Of a stretch of DNA of 64,000 nt, positions 52,266 through 62,691 are shown piece by piece. This stretch comes from Mesostigma viride. Taxonomy: Eukaryota; Streptophyta; Mesostigmatophyceae; Mesostigmatales; Mesostigmataceae. Every line of letters starts with the position of its first letter. Position 1 is the stretch's first letter. The stretch is from assembly GCA_009746045.1 (NCBI GenBank), contig RPFO01000310.1, positions 505,734 to 569,733 on the forward strand. The letters are read 5' to 3'. Below the pieces are notes generated by a model. The model was given only the letters and a program-made list of their open reading frames with translations. It was not told the origin of the DNA and did not search any database. Position numbers and translations under genes: made by a program.

Positions 52266-53993
52266 TTAACACGTCGTACGTCAAAACTCAGTCCTAAAAA
52301 TAGGACTGAGTATGCCAACTTTGAGATCATGTAGCGGTAAGGGTAGGGGGGTACCCCATATGTTTGATATGCATTAGAGCACTCAATATCATGCTAATGC
52401 TTGGGCATATGCCTAAAAAATCATATGTTGACCAAATCATGTAAAATTTTACAAGGGTGTCAACCCATGCTCGCGATTTGGCAATTTTCTGTGGAAGGAC
52501 GAGTTGGGAAAATTCAATAAAATCCATATGCATGTTGAAAAAATATAGGCGTGTAAACAATATAGTTCTTGAAACATGGCAAAAAACTGGGCTCAATTTG
52601 GCCACAGCCTCTACCTGAAACTCACCAAAAACCACCAGCCCTAAGAATGGGTTTCGAGGTTGCTAGCAATGTGCAAGCATGTAAGTGCGGTCATACTACA
52701 CACCACCGTGGCAACCAACCATGCCAATCAACTCATTTCCCTTCTAGCATAACAGGAAAACATACTTGCATCATCATATTGCAGTTATATTATACCTTAG
52801 TATATGTGTGAGAGCCTATGCACGCACGTAGGGAATGGGCATTGATACCTACCTACAAAGGGTTTTATTATGAGCCTTAACCACCAATATAATGGGTAGG
52901 TTAAGCATATTTCAATTGTTTTTAACAAGAATAGAGATGGCTAACACTGTTTTGCCTTGCCATGGCATGGCCAACATACTTGCTGGCACATGATGACAGT
53001 GGTTTATCACCAAGATTCTTCACTCACCCGTATAAGCTTGAAAGCACGCTGGATGCAGCCCATGGCCATACAATCACGCAGTATGAACGTAGCAAAAGAA
53101 TAACTAACATCTATGAAGGTATTTAAACCCATACAGCGCCTAAAAAACTGCAAAAGTACACTAGGGTAAGGCAAATGCCTGGTAACATCATAAAAAATGG
53201 GGGGTTTAGAGAGGGGCAGGCAACGGTCAAGAAAGCGCATCAAGATTCGAAACTGACAGCGCCTTGCAAGCTCGAACTCATGTAAGAACATAACAAAACG
53301 ATGAGGTGACGATATTTCAGCTTTACCGTGCACGGATGGCGTTATCTTGGCCCAGGCGGTGCCCGCAAAAGTGACCCTTGCGGCACACAAACCATGACAT
53401 GACAGAGTGGTCGAAATCATCAAATCTTTACTGCCACTGACTTAATTCTACACACATGCATGATAATCAGTAGAAAGAAGCATATAAACCCTTCGAACTG
53501 CACCGTAAAGTAAATTTAGTCATCAATTCCGTCAACCTGCCTGGTCGCAGTTTTTTCCAGCAAGAGCAGTGCCGACACCTGGTAAATCGCATCCCCGGGA
53601 GCTAAAAATTGGTTTGTGTCATCTTTAGGACATATAAAATCTATTTCTCGGGTTTTACCAGCTAAATCGTCCGCAAACGTAAACTGCATGCATGGGCGCA
53701 AGCCGCCATGGCTAGGTCGTGCATTTCCGGAACTCACGTTTCACGTGAAAAAGTACCCTTACCACCTGTACTTTGACCGTACATTTAGCCGCCCAAACAA
53801 AATCCAAAAAAATCGCAAAAATATGTCTAAGAAAGGTCATTTCACGTAGTATTTGAATAAATTTTGAGGGAATTTTTTTGACAAACATTCCGACTTGGCC
53901 GAATTTTCTACGAAACCCAAAAACTCAGTCCTAAGAATAGGACTGAGTTGAACTCAGTCCTAAGAATAGGTGCAGTGACGAACGACGTGTTAA
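52266..53993. mobile_element. TTAA-flanked element with piggyBac-like ends
   Basis: TTAA at 52266-52269 and 53990-53993 flank inverted ends CACGTCGTACGTC (left) and its reverse complement with one mismatch (right). Just inside each end is a hairpin of arms CTCAGTCCTA and TAGGACTGAG (52285-52310, 53927-53952), with half of a second copy on the right. TTAA duplication plus short inverted ends is typical of the piggyBac group. Minus frames of 60-140 codons inside (53737-53516, 53423-53007) show no recognisable DDD transposase, so this is probably a non-autonomous derivative. Confidence 0.65.
53007..53423 (-). CDS. unrecognised ORF inside TTAA element
   Basis: A 138-codon frame with ordinary composition (HRFVMFLHEFELARRCQFRI, PIFYDVTRHLPYPSVLLQFF). 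I recognise no family. The lack of transposase motifs suggests captured or chance sequence. Confidence 0.25.
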   Translation of the reverse strand: MMISTTLSCHGLCAARVTFAGTAWAKITPSVHGKAEISSPHRFVMFLHEFELARRCQFRILMRFLDRCLPLSKPPIFYDVTRHLPYPSVLLQFFRRCMGLNTFIDVSYSFATFILRDCMAMGCIQRAFKLIRVSEESW

Positions 53994-54179
53994 TGCAACA
54001 TCCATGGGGGTCCCATTATAGACAAAGCATGGCTAAATGTTGAAGGCATCATCCATGGGGGCCATTATGGGCGCACATGCGCGTGGGCCACATGCTAGGC
54101 TAAGCCTGACTAATCTACACTACTGGTATATATATTCCTATAGTCTGAGGTGGCAGGAGGGGGCTGCCAGGGCTTGTGG
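53994..54179. repeat. short CATCCATGGGGG duplication
   Basis: Two copies of CATCCATGGGGG...CCATTAT at 54000 and 54050, plus AGCATGGCTAAAT, which also occurs left of the TTAA element at about 52250. Confidence 0.5.
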
Positions 54180-55510
54180 TCAACGTGGATGACCGCCCCC
54201 CTCCAGTATACCGGCTTCCCCCTTGCGCTCTGCCGGAGCTGAAGGTAGGTCGGCCATATGTAGCTCGCGTCGCCGCTGTTGCTGGGCCAGGGTCAAGTCG
54301 TCGTCCAGCGTGAAGCGAGTCTCCGAGAGCTTCTTGCGGCATTTAAGGAACGCCAACTTGTCCGCCATGTACTTAAAGGTGAGGAGCACGGGTACCGGGC
54401 CAGCCTTCCCCCGCGCGCGGGGGAGGCGGACAGCCGACATGTCCAGCTCACCAGTGAGTAACATGGGGGCAAGAATGGCGCGCTTAAATGCCTCAAGAAG
54501 GCTCGTGGAGGTCTCACCTGCCTGCTGGTCGAAGTGCTTGACGATGACATTGTGGCTGCGCCGGGCGATGTCGGCTTCCTCGCGAAGGTCGAGGGCTTGT
54601 TGCTTGAGTTGTGCTGAGATGGTGGAGGTGGTGGAGGTGGTGTGCTGCTTAAGCAAGTCCGCCCAGGTGGAGGGAGCATCGCCGGCCGGGCCAGCAGGAG
54701 CCGGCTGGGCGGCGATGTCCTTCACCGCTTGGGCGGTGAGGCCGGCGGTGTCATGCAAGCTCTCAAGGGCGTTGGCGGTGGCTTGAAGGCGGTGGTCGAG
54801 GTCTAGGAGCTGGGCTTTGATGTCGGCAGTGGAGGCGGAAATGGCAGTGGAGGTGGAGGCGGCAGCCCGGTGGAAATGTGAGGAAGTTCAGCAGTCAGCG
54901 TGCCGCCGATTGCTGCTATGTCGGCAGCAAGGGGGGTCACGTGCTGCTGAAAGGCTTCCGTGAGGATGGAACGGAATGCCGTGCGGGGGCGGAGATGGAT
55001 GGAGCCCAGATCTCGCCGTCAGACTTCTGGAGAAGAGAGTTGAGGACGGCGTGTTGGAGTTGGGGGCGGGGGGCACCCGAACATCTGGCTGATGTTGTGC
55101 CAGCGTCGGCCGTCGGTGACGAGGAGGCGTCCAGTGGCGTGGAGATGGAGGCACAGGTCGTCAAGCGAGGCGTAGTCCCCGAAGAAGATGTGATGCATAG
55201 CATCACTCGGAGAAATGGTGGTCCAGTCGTAATCATCGACCTGGAAAGGTTGGGGCCGAAAGCGCGGTTCCGAGAAGCGTGTTTCCGCCCAGCGTGGCCC
55301 TCCAGTTTTGTCGGCGGGGCGGGCGCGTTTAGGGTCAGGCAATGCCGATGGCGAGGCATTGAGGCCGGGAGGTTGCTGGGTGACCACCAGTGCACGACTA
55401 GTGTCACCGCTGCCTGCCGGATCTGGCGAAGCGGCAGCCGCAGCTGCCGCATTGTCAAAGGCGAGCGCATCCGCCAAACTGCGTTGCGTCGACGGGCGTT
55501 TGCTCGTCAT
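54180..55510 (-). pseudogene. LINE ORF1 (RNA-binding gag-like) relic
   Basis: ATG at 55510 opens MTSKRPSTQRSLADALAFDN. An Ala-rich low-complexity part is followed by an ordered block (DYDWTTISPSDAMHHIFFGD, LDDLCLHLHATGRLLVTDGR). After frame changes a second piece (54758-54180) has a helical stretch with STISAQLKQQALDLREEADI. It then has VPVLLTFKYMADKLAFLKCR and LTLAQQQRRRELHMADL, the pattern of the ORF1 RNA-binding fold of plant and animal LINEs (strand, helix, DLT..Q..RR.L). No ORF2 follows. It may belong to the LINE-A type, but the link is unproven. Confidence 0.6.
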
Positions 55511-55689
55511 ATATTGCGTTTTAGATTCGGAAAATTATATCAGCATGTGCGTCTTAGAAAGACGAAGTGATAGTGATATTCACGACTAAATTCGGTGCTC
55601 AAACGTGAAAGTTATGAGCTCCGACAGCCATGGCTACCTCGTGGCTCGTGGCTATTATACCATGATGGATAAAAACCAACGTCTCAACA

Positions 55690-56140
55690 ATGGCGACCCC
55701 TCGTCCTTGATATCGACGTGCTTGTCGAGCATGCCTCAACCTTAGCCTGAAGAGAACCAATCAGAATCATGGAATTCTAAACAAGATCTTCGTATCCATC
55801 CCAGTCACACAAAACAGAACAACACCACACACAGCCTGGCAGAATCTAGAAATGAGATCCTGAATCTGTAGTAAGCACTAAGGTCCCAAAGGATGCTCAT
55901 TTAAGACTTGGTAGTACCGACCAACAAACTACAACCCCAAGTGGATCAGGCCACGACCAATAAGGGCTTTTAACAGTTGATCAGAATAAGGGCTTTTAAC
56001 AGTCGGTTGACAAAGTACAAGTTTCAAGTACCGCCGTCTTGGAAACCTCATAACTTTCTCAATACTGATCCAAAAGTCCTCGAATAAAAGCCAAACGTTC
56101 ACAAATCATTTTTGCTTGTTACATATCTCCCCCTCAAGAA
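55690..56140 (-). repeat. possible LTR with polypurine tract
   Basis: On the minus strand GAGGGGGAGATA (a polypurine-tract-like run) is followed at about 56130 by TGTAACAAGC, the usual relation of a PPT to the 3' LTR start. The other LTR was not found and the outer end is uncertain. Confidence 0.35.
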
Positions 56141-56520
56141 TGGAACCACCAGTTCCAATAATCAACTACTACTAACTCCTTGAGAAGAAGTTACACTAAA
56201 CAGAAATCCACCATCTCTTGGGAAAAGCAGAAGGGTTTTTACATCCCTGAAGACAGGGCCTCCTATCTCATAAACATCTAATCACAGGTACTTGGAGAAG
56301 ACAAGTCACTTCCTTATCTACTCTAGGACCTGATAAACACAGCAACACTGGTGGAAGTCATCCCATCAGCATTCTGGAATTCTGGAGCTCTGGACTGGAA
56401 CATCAGAACGGGACTGGAGGCCCCCCCATCATCCATCCTGGAATCCCCCCCTCACACCACAATCCAAAACCCCCTCCTTGCTTCAGCATTGTCCCCCTCC
56501 CTCCTTCTCAGCCCGGTCCC

Positions 56521-57031
56521 TCACGGCAGGCTATACCAATCCCCGTTCTGGCCATCTTTGCCCTTGGGTCCAAACACTGGAAACTGCTCCACCATGTGAG
56601 CCAACTCACGCCAGTTCCTGCTGACCTGCAGCACCAGGCAAGTCTCAGAAGCCCCTGCCACCATCTGGGCAGCATAACGACTGCAAGACCCTGGATAAGA
56701 GAGGATCACCACAGACTGACTCTCAGGGTCCACCACCCACGTGGAGGACGTCTTGTGCCTGCTCACCCATGATCTGTACGCCCACGAGAACTGCAGGAAG
56801 GCCTTGACAACAGACCACTTAGCACCCATCAAAGGTACTAGCACCCTCGGTGGCGTCAGACGGACCTTGAGTTCCACTGTGTACTTGGGCAACGCCGGAC
56901 TGCAGAACAGGTTAGATGTCTCCAAGGGAAAACACCCTCTGACAGAGCTGGAATGAGAAGGAGCCAAAGGCGGTACCGACGGACCTGAATTTCGCGTGCA
57001 CGGTGCGCGCACCCCCTGCGGAAGCGGCCAT
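56521..57031 (-). pseudogene. retroelement-like ORF, frameshifted
   Basis: ATG at 57031 reads MAASAGGARTVHAKFRSVGT. A shift near 56930 leads to ALPKYTVELKVRLTPPRVLV, WSVVKAFLQFSWAYRSWVSR and ELAHMVEQFPVFG up to a stop at about 56522. No domain is named with confidence. Its place upstream of a PPT/LTR-like stretch suggests the remnant of an LTR element. Confidence 0.35.
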
Positions 57032-58364
57032 GGCGACTGCGTTCAGGCGAAACTACCACAATAGGGCAAGTGAAATGCAAAACTTTTGCTCGAATCTTAA
57101 AGGCGATGAGTTTATGATGTAAGTTTTGGCGGAAATCAGTTGGTTTACAATATCGCTGTTGTTTTTTTATGCCATCGGCATTGGGGGTAATCTGTGTGTG
57201 AACAACAACAACGGGGGTCATCGTCTTGGACAGCATAGTCCCCACCACTTGCACTACAACTGTAGCGGGCAGGGGGGCACAGACCCGGCCCCCGCCTTCT
57301 CTCATGCCTCAGGCATGCCGGCACAGGGTGCACAATCGGACCAGTCGAAACGATCCGGCATCCCCTGTGGGTGCAATATATATGACCCGTGTGAGCATTA
57401 CATTCAGCTATGGAGGCGTGAGCACACAAAAGTGCTAGGCAGCGATCCGGAGATGCATAGCTGGGCGGCTGGTGGATGTCTGTTGGCTATTGGTTAGGCA
57501 TGCATGGTTACGTTCTACCCTGCATTGGCCAGCGTTGCACGGCAAGGAAATGATGGAATGGCTAGGAATGCCGAGGTTGCATCACCCAAACATGAATGGA
57601 GATGGAAATGTGTAGCCTAGCTTGTTCAATGAAATTATTATGGTTTGCTAATGCCCGGCCTGCATGCGCAAGCATGGGGGACTTTCGGTTCGTATCGGCG
57701 GCCAAAAATTCAGGGCACGCTCCGACTCCGCCGATTCGACGGCGTTGACTTAACGACCAGAGCCGTGCGAATTGGACTTATATTTCAAACGGAAATGAAC
57801 TGAATGGCTTGCCGAGGAAAAGGACGTATCAGCATGAGGAAAACGAGAGCGCATAACTTCTGTCTGTATACCCAAACATGGAAACCTACCAGTAATGCGC
57901 CGAATGACGCCTAACATCGGTAGTGACACGGCGAGATTGCCCCAGACTGGCGGGCGGGGCAGTTTTGCCATGCCCTTGACGTGCAGTCGGTGCAGTGGGC
58001 ATCCCCTCCGTGTGATGTGTCGAGCCGGTAGACCGGGCCATCATTTAAACGCATAATGGTATACAAGACGTTCGTCAGGCAGGAAAACTCTTGTGGCCAT
58101 GCACCGCTACTACATACTTGTGCTGCTAAATATGGTTTACCATCTGTGAGAAGAAGTGATATGGTTTACTGCCTGACACAGCGCTGACATCACATAACCA
58201 CGACCCGGCCCAGGACACGCCTCATGATTTGGACCTCGCATCTCACTGCCTTGAAATATACAAGGTTCTTAATCGACGGGACCATTTGTGGATGTCCGTC
58301 AACCGCCATTGATCCCGGCGCCCCCGCCGGCAACTGCCTGTGCTTGTCGCGGCCAGTCATGGGA
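57032..58364. other. unique spacer with SINE-1 tail stub
   Basis: Only a short SINE-1 3'-part similarity (57588-57620, ATGGAGATGGAAATGTGTAG) is recognised. No convincing gene. Confidence 0.45.
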
Positions 58365-58532
58365 ATTCTATGCAGTATTACTGTAAGTATTACTGCATAG
58401 AATGGGAATATATAGCATGGGAATATATAGCATGGGAATTCTATGCAGTATTACTGTAAGTATTACTTATGGCAATCTACGGCAATGGCGTCGGCCAAAA
58501 TTCCCTCTACAGTACAGTACTGTACTGTAGAG
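58365..58532. repeat. palindromes and duplicated hairpin
   Basis: ATTCTATGCAGTA (58365-58377) pairs perfectly with TACTGCATAGAAT (58391-58403). The left arm plus loop is repeated at 58437-58467. At 58505-58532 is a perfect 28-bp palindrome with half-arm CTCTACAGTACAGT. Confidence 0.9.
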
Positions 58533-58992
58533 CATACATCCCATCACCCCCTGAGTTCGTGACAACGTGTCCCGTCCCCATCCCCCAGGCCCCGCGCCTC
58601 TGCTGAACTCTCTCCTCCTCGTCCTCTGGTGCCGCGCAACGGATAATGCGCGCACGTGGCTGTTGCACATTTACTGCGCGATACATGCTCTACTAGTAGT
58701 TTGGACTTCCGAGTTCCGGGCTTGCACCGATGCACCATGGCCCTCGAGAGCGCCATCTGAGTAACCGTTTGTGATACTGGCCACCGCCGCGTTGGAAACG
58801 CTCAAACGACGGTGCAGAACAGCGGATTGACAGAGCAGGGTCCAATTGGCAAAGATCCGTCGTCGTTGCACGGTGGTCTTCGCATGTGGGCAATTTTCAT
58901 TCCTCCGCAAAAGCGGGCAGAAGAGCGCCAGTGGCGTTGCCATCGCATGTCAACAAGTTAGGATCTTGCCTAACATCGGGAAACCAGCCGCA

Positions 58993-59434
58993 ATGGCGTC
59001 TGCCGTCCTCCAAGTTTCCAATGGGCTGCATTTTGTGGACCTGCCCATGCGGCCCACGAAACAGAAAATTCAGCGCATGCCCCGCGTGCTGTCTCGCACG
59101 GCTACCAAAATGAGCTCTGCAGTAGAGCCTAGCCATACAGGTACCTCTCCCTTAGCTCTTACCTCCGGGCAGTCGGAAGGGGCAGCTAAGTCTCCACAGG
59201 AATTTAGTCGAAGATGGGCGGTGAGTGCCGCAGTATGCGCCGCGGGCGCCTTGTTTAACCAATCGCCGTCACGGGCTGAGGAGCCGGATGAAGCTAGTTA
59301 CATGGGAATGGAAGTTGCAAGAACAGTTATCGAGAAGCAGACAAGGGAGCTGGAGGACTCCCTCAATGCCATACTGACGCTCCCACAGCCAGACGAGACG
59401 GCGGTGCTGGGCTGGCTGAACGCCTACTTCCTCG
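58993..59434 (+). CDS. chloroplast thylakoid-lumen protein, exon 1
   Basis: ATG at 58993 in a GCCGCAATGG context, the first in-frame ATG. Residues 1 to about 70 are rich in Ser, Thr, Arg and Lys with few acids, fitting a chloroplast transit peptide. A second signal follows, SRRWAVSAAVCAAGALF at about 76-92: a twin arginine, a hydrophobic core, then SRA before EEPDEASYMG. Bipartite targeting to the thylakoid lumen by the Tat route is likely. The mature part begins with a helical segment (ARTVIEKQTRELEDSLNAIL) and WLNAYFL. The exon ends at 59434 in phase 1 before GTACGC. Its function is not known to me. The fold pattern could be NTF2-like, with low certainty. Confidence 0.8.
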
Positions 59435-60885
59435 GTACGCCGGCGGGGCGCCCAATGCCGTGTTATATCGGCCCCATTCCGTGTCACTGTGTCAGTTAAA
59501 CATGCTATTGCTCATGTCCCTCCGAATCAGTGTAGAACGTTCCCCGCCCTATCTCCACGCCGGCAGCGGCGGACTCTGTGTGCGCTGGCCCTGAACGGCA
59601 AATCTCCCTGCGCCCGCGAATTTATACCACAATGTCACCGCCAGCGGCTACCACGCGATGAACCTGCTGTACCCTTCCCAAATCGAATGTTACCCACCCA
59701 AAATGATTTAGACCCGCCTGGCTAAAACGTCAGCTTAGTCAACCCATCCAGTGGCATATGCATGCATGGCAATGTGTCACCCACAAAGGCCCACACGCAT
59801 GCTGGCTGCCTCCTAATTTTTGGCACAAGCTTGCACATTTAGAGGCAATAGGGGAATGGGGAGAAGACACGTGTGGTCATTGACAAGAATGATACAACAA
59901 TTGGCTGCACAGATAGGTGCAGTGACTGCAGCTGTCCGTGCAGCTATTGTCTTGCACACAGAATCCTACAGTAGGCGTACCCTACAACAAGTTCCACGCC
60001 CAGGCATGTGTGCAATTGCACGTGGAGCTACCCCTCCTCCCACCCCACCCCAGCCCCGCAACCCTAACCCTGCAACCCTAACCCTGGGGGCAACCCTTGG
60101 GGGGGGGGGGGGGGGGGGGAAGGTTACCCCTTTTGTGAAAGCAGATCCCCATCATTTAAAATACCCACTTGCGTATATGCCCCATCACGACAAAGTTATG
60201 TCTCGTGTCTAACCCCCCCGTCGTATCAAAACAGTCGTGCCTATGACCACACGGGCAGGCCATCTGGGGGATCCCTTGGGGGGCCCTGGGCTGCCACGCT
60301 GCTCCAACCACACTTGCAGCCGGCAATTGCTAGCCCCTTGTACACCGATCACAAGTCGCCTTGCCAGCGTGATCGTTTCCGTGCTTTTGTGGGCATCGGC
60401 TGCCTTCACTTTGCTAAATAAGGGCTTGGTTGATCTGTCTAGTACACAATGCCAGGCATGCTTTGTCATGTAAATTTCTAGGTGTGATTCATTCGTCCTT
60501 AACTTTTATTTGGTCAATCCCTCTTCTGTGGCTGAGACTATGTCAATACTTATACCTGTGCAGATTCTCTCCTTCCTCTCTGTTCTGTTGAATTTCCCTT
60601 GAAAATTTTCTCTTCACAGATTTCCCTTCCCTCCCTGGCTCAAGTAATGTTTCATTAAATTCTTACATCTCCCTTTCCCTCCCTCCCTCCCTCCCTCCCT
60701 CCCTCCCTCCCTCCCTCCCTCCCTCCCTCCCTCCCTCCCTCCCTCCCTCCCTCCCTCCCTCCCTCCCTCCCTCCCTCCCTCCCTCCCTCCCTCCCTCCCT
60801 CCCTCCTCCCTCCCTCCCTCCCTCCCTCCCTCCCTCCCTCCCCTCCCTCCCTCCCTCCCTCCTCCCTCCCCCCCCCCCCCCCCTC

Positions 60886-60959
<74 letters not shown>

Positions 60960-61189
60960 CCCCCCCCCCCCCCCCCCTACACCTTTCCCCACAGTTTCCT
61001 CACAAACTCGGACTTCCATGTTTTTGGTTTCCTTGCGGGCGTTCACCGCCCAATGTCCCCACACTCCCCCTATCCCTCCTCCTACCCCATCCGCCCCATT
61101 CCCAGCCCCAGACAATATCAACTTCCCCTAACATACTCCCACATGCCCCCACCCGTTTCCCACTTCCCCCCACCTGTCCTTACCCCCAG
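59435..61189 (+). other. intron of lumen-protein gene
   Basis: 1,755 nt, GT-AG. It contains two short CCCTAACCCTG words and a G20 run (60060-60119), (CCCT)n at about 60672-60871, a C-run, (CT)n at 60889-60955, and a second C-run. The acceptor has a long C/T tract. Frames inside it are not conserved coding sequence. Confidence 0.75.
60672..60980. repeat. (CCCT)n / (CT)n compound microsatellite
   Basis: About 200 bp of CCCT with CCT slips, a C14 run, about 66 bp of CT, and a C18 run. The composition is the same as the block at 32452-33093. Confidence 0.97.
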
Positions 61190-61479
61190 AGGATGTCAAT
61201 ATCCAATATGAGGCCGGCGGCAAGCGCGACATCATCGGCGTGGAGGCCAACGCCAACTACCTCGTCTCGCTCTTCTCTGACGGTCGCGTGTCGCGCTATG
61301 AGCAGCGCGTGCTGGGCGTGTTTCCCGAGAAGGACGACTTCTCCGCGCTCGCAAAGTTCACCTTCTACAACTTCAAGGCATCCAGGGTCGACGTGGGCAT
61401 GGTCGTCGACAAGTGGACGCGGCTCGATGGCGGGGTATGGAGGATCAAGCAGAGGGAGTACATCAGCGACATCCTCTAG
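61190..61479 (+). CDS. chloroplast thylakoid-lumen protein, exon 2
   Basis: The acceptor TACCCCCAG ends at 61189. Joining in phase gives YFLEDVNIQYEAGGKRDIIG, then VEANANYLVSLFSDGRVSRY, ALAKFTFYNFKASRVDVGMV and GGVWRIKQREYISDIL with TAG at 61477-61479. The joined protein is 243 residues and the mature part about 140. Codons are strongly G/C-ending, unlike the neighbouring repeats, and both splice sites are canonical. The alternation of GG.. .I.G, FS.G.V and W.. .GG.W.I.. motifs suggests a small alpha+beta barrel such as NTF2/SnoaL-like. That is inference from pattern only. Confidence 0.82.
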
Positions 61480-62520
61480 GTGATGTTAGTGACGCCCTCC
61501 GGGGGGCGTCAGCGATATCCCCTAGGTGATTTCAGAAACGTCCGCGAGGCGACACCCGCATGCACTAGCCGGCGACGCCCTGGGAGCCTGGGATGCTCGA
61601 GGGCATCCATGCATGTGATGACATCAGCAAGGTCCTCGAGAGCATCAGCCACGTGCTATAGGGACAAAGACATTCCGAAAGAAATCCGCTTGGAGGGAAT
61701 ATCCGTTCGACAAAGGCGACCTTGAGATCATGGATCCTGGAAAACCTCGAGCCAGGCTGTAGTGGGAAATCTACATTTGTGGGTGGACGCCGACTTGCGG
61801 GATTATACTGTTGGTTTTAATAGTTGGGCAACGCAGGATAGGGGGCTGTAGTGGGAAATCTACATTTGTGGGTGGACGCCGACTTGCGGGATTATACTGT
61901 TGGTTTTAATAGTTGGGCAACGCAGGATAGGGGGCTACAGTTTGGAGATGTCTGGTTTAGAATGGCTTTGGGGGGGGGGAAGCAGCCTGAATGGGACAGC
62001 TGGGAGCGTGCAGATTGATGGCAGTTTGGAACAGGCTGATTTAGTGTAGTAGAGTGAAGCCTGCTACCTTGCCAGCCTGTGAATAGGCTGACTGTATACT
62101 GGGAATCTTGGACGACCTGCTGAGTTTTACCAGGGTTGAACTCTGGTTGTCGCTTCCTTCCAAGCCGTGAGCTGGCTGCCCCTGTCACAGCAGTCCGGCG
62201 CTTTTTCTGGTAGCACATGTTTGCCATGCCTTTTTGTTGTGCCGACCTTTCTTTAAAGTACTGAATATCACAACAAGTGGAGATGCTGTTTGACATTGTA
62301 GGGAGTCTTGCTAGAGCTACCTGTTTGGTGATCGACCTGCATTATATGAATGACTAGTCATGACTGAATTAGGTAATTATTTTGGAATGTATGTCAATGC
62401 TCATCGCCTCTCGTGCCTTTCGGTATTTTATTCGTGAAATCCAGTAATCTTGACCTGCAATATCAAATAGACGACCAGCGCAGCGATATATCAAGGAGCG
62501 CAGCGATATATTCTGATTTG
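61480..62520. other. 3' flank of lumen-protein gene
   Basis: Holds the putative 3' UTR and a perfect 89-bp tandem duplication (61759-61936). No polyadenylation signal was identified with confidence. No other gene seen. Confidence 0.5.
61759..61936. repeat. perfect 89-bp tandem duplication
   Basis: 61759-61847 is repeated without mismatch at 61848-61936, starting GTAGTGGGAAATCTACATTT. The absence of divergence means a recent event or an assembly artefact. Confidence 0.95.
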
Positions 62521-62540
62521 GCAGCGATATATATTAAAAA

Positions 62541-62653
62541 TTCATCTTCATCATCCTGAACGACTCGAAAACGCGGAAAAGATAACGGCAGGCTCGAGCT
62601 ACCATGGTCCGGATTCTCCCGATTTCTGGCCTGCGCTGGTTGTCTCTTTGATA
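62541..62653 (-). mobile_element. SINE-1 copy G inside a LINE-C 3' end
   Basis: Minus-strand copy splitting a sequence that is otherwise continuous at 45828-45850: the ATATATATTAAAAAT part lies left of it and the ATTACTTACAGCAGAG part right of it. Both ends of the SINE are thus defined, at about 110 bp. Confidence 0.8.
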
Positions 62654-62690
62654 ATTACTTACAGCAGAGTGAAATCACTCAACGATATAT
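62654..62690 (-). mobile_element. LINE-C solo 3' end
   Basis: ATTACTTACAGCAGAGTGAA and ATCACTCAA match 45843-45871 including the hairpin. The coding part is absent. Confidence 0.75.
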
Positions 62691-62691
62691 A

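Noticed and set aside
55690-57031. Complete LTR retrotransposon
   Set aside because: Only one PPT/LTR-like end and one weak frame. No integrase, RT or second LTR could be found.
60058-60090. Interstitial telomere-like CCCTAACCCTG repeats
   Set aside because: Only two short broken copies inside a simple-repeat-rich intron. Not enough to call telomeric.
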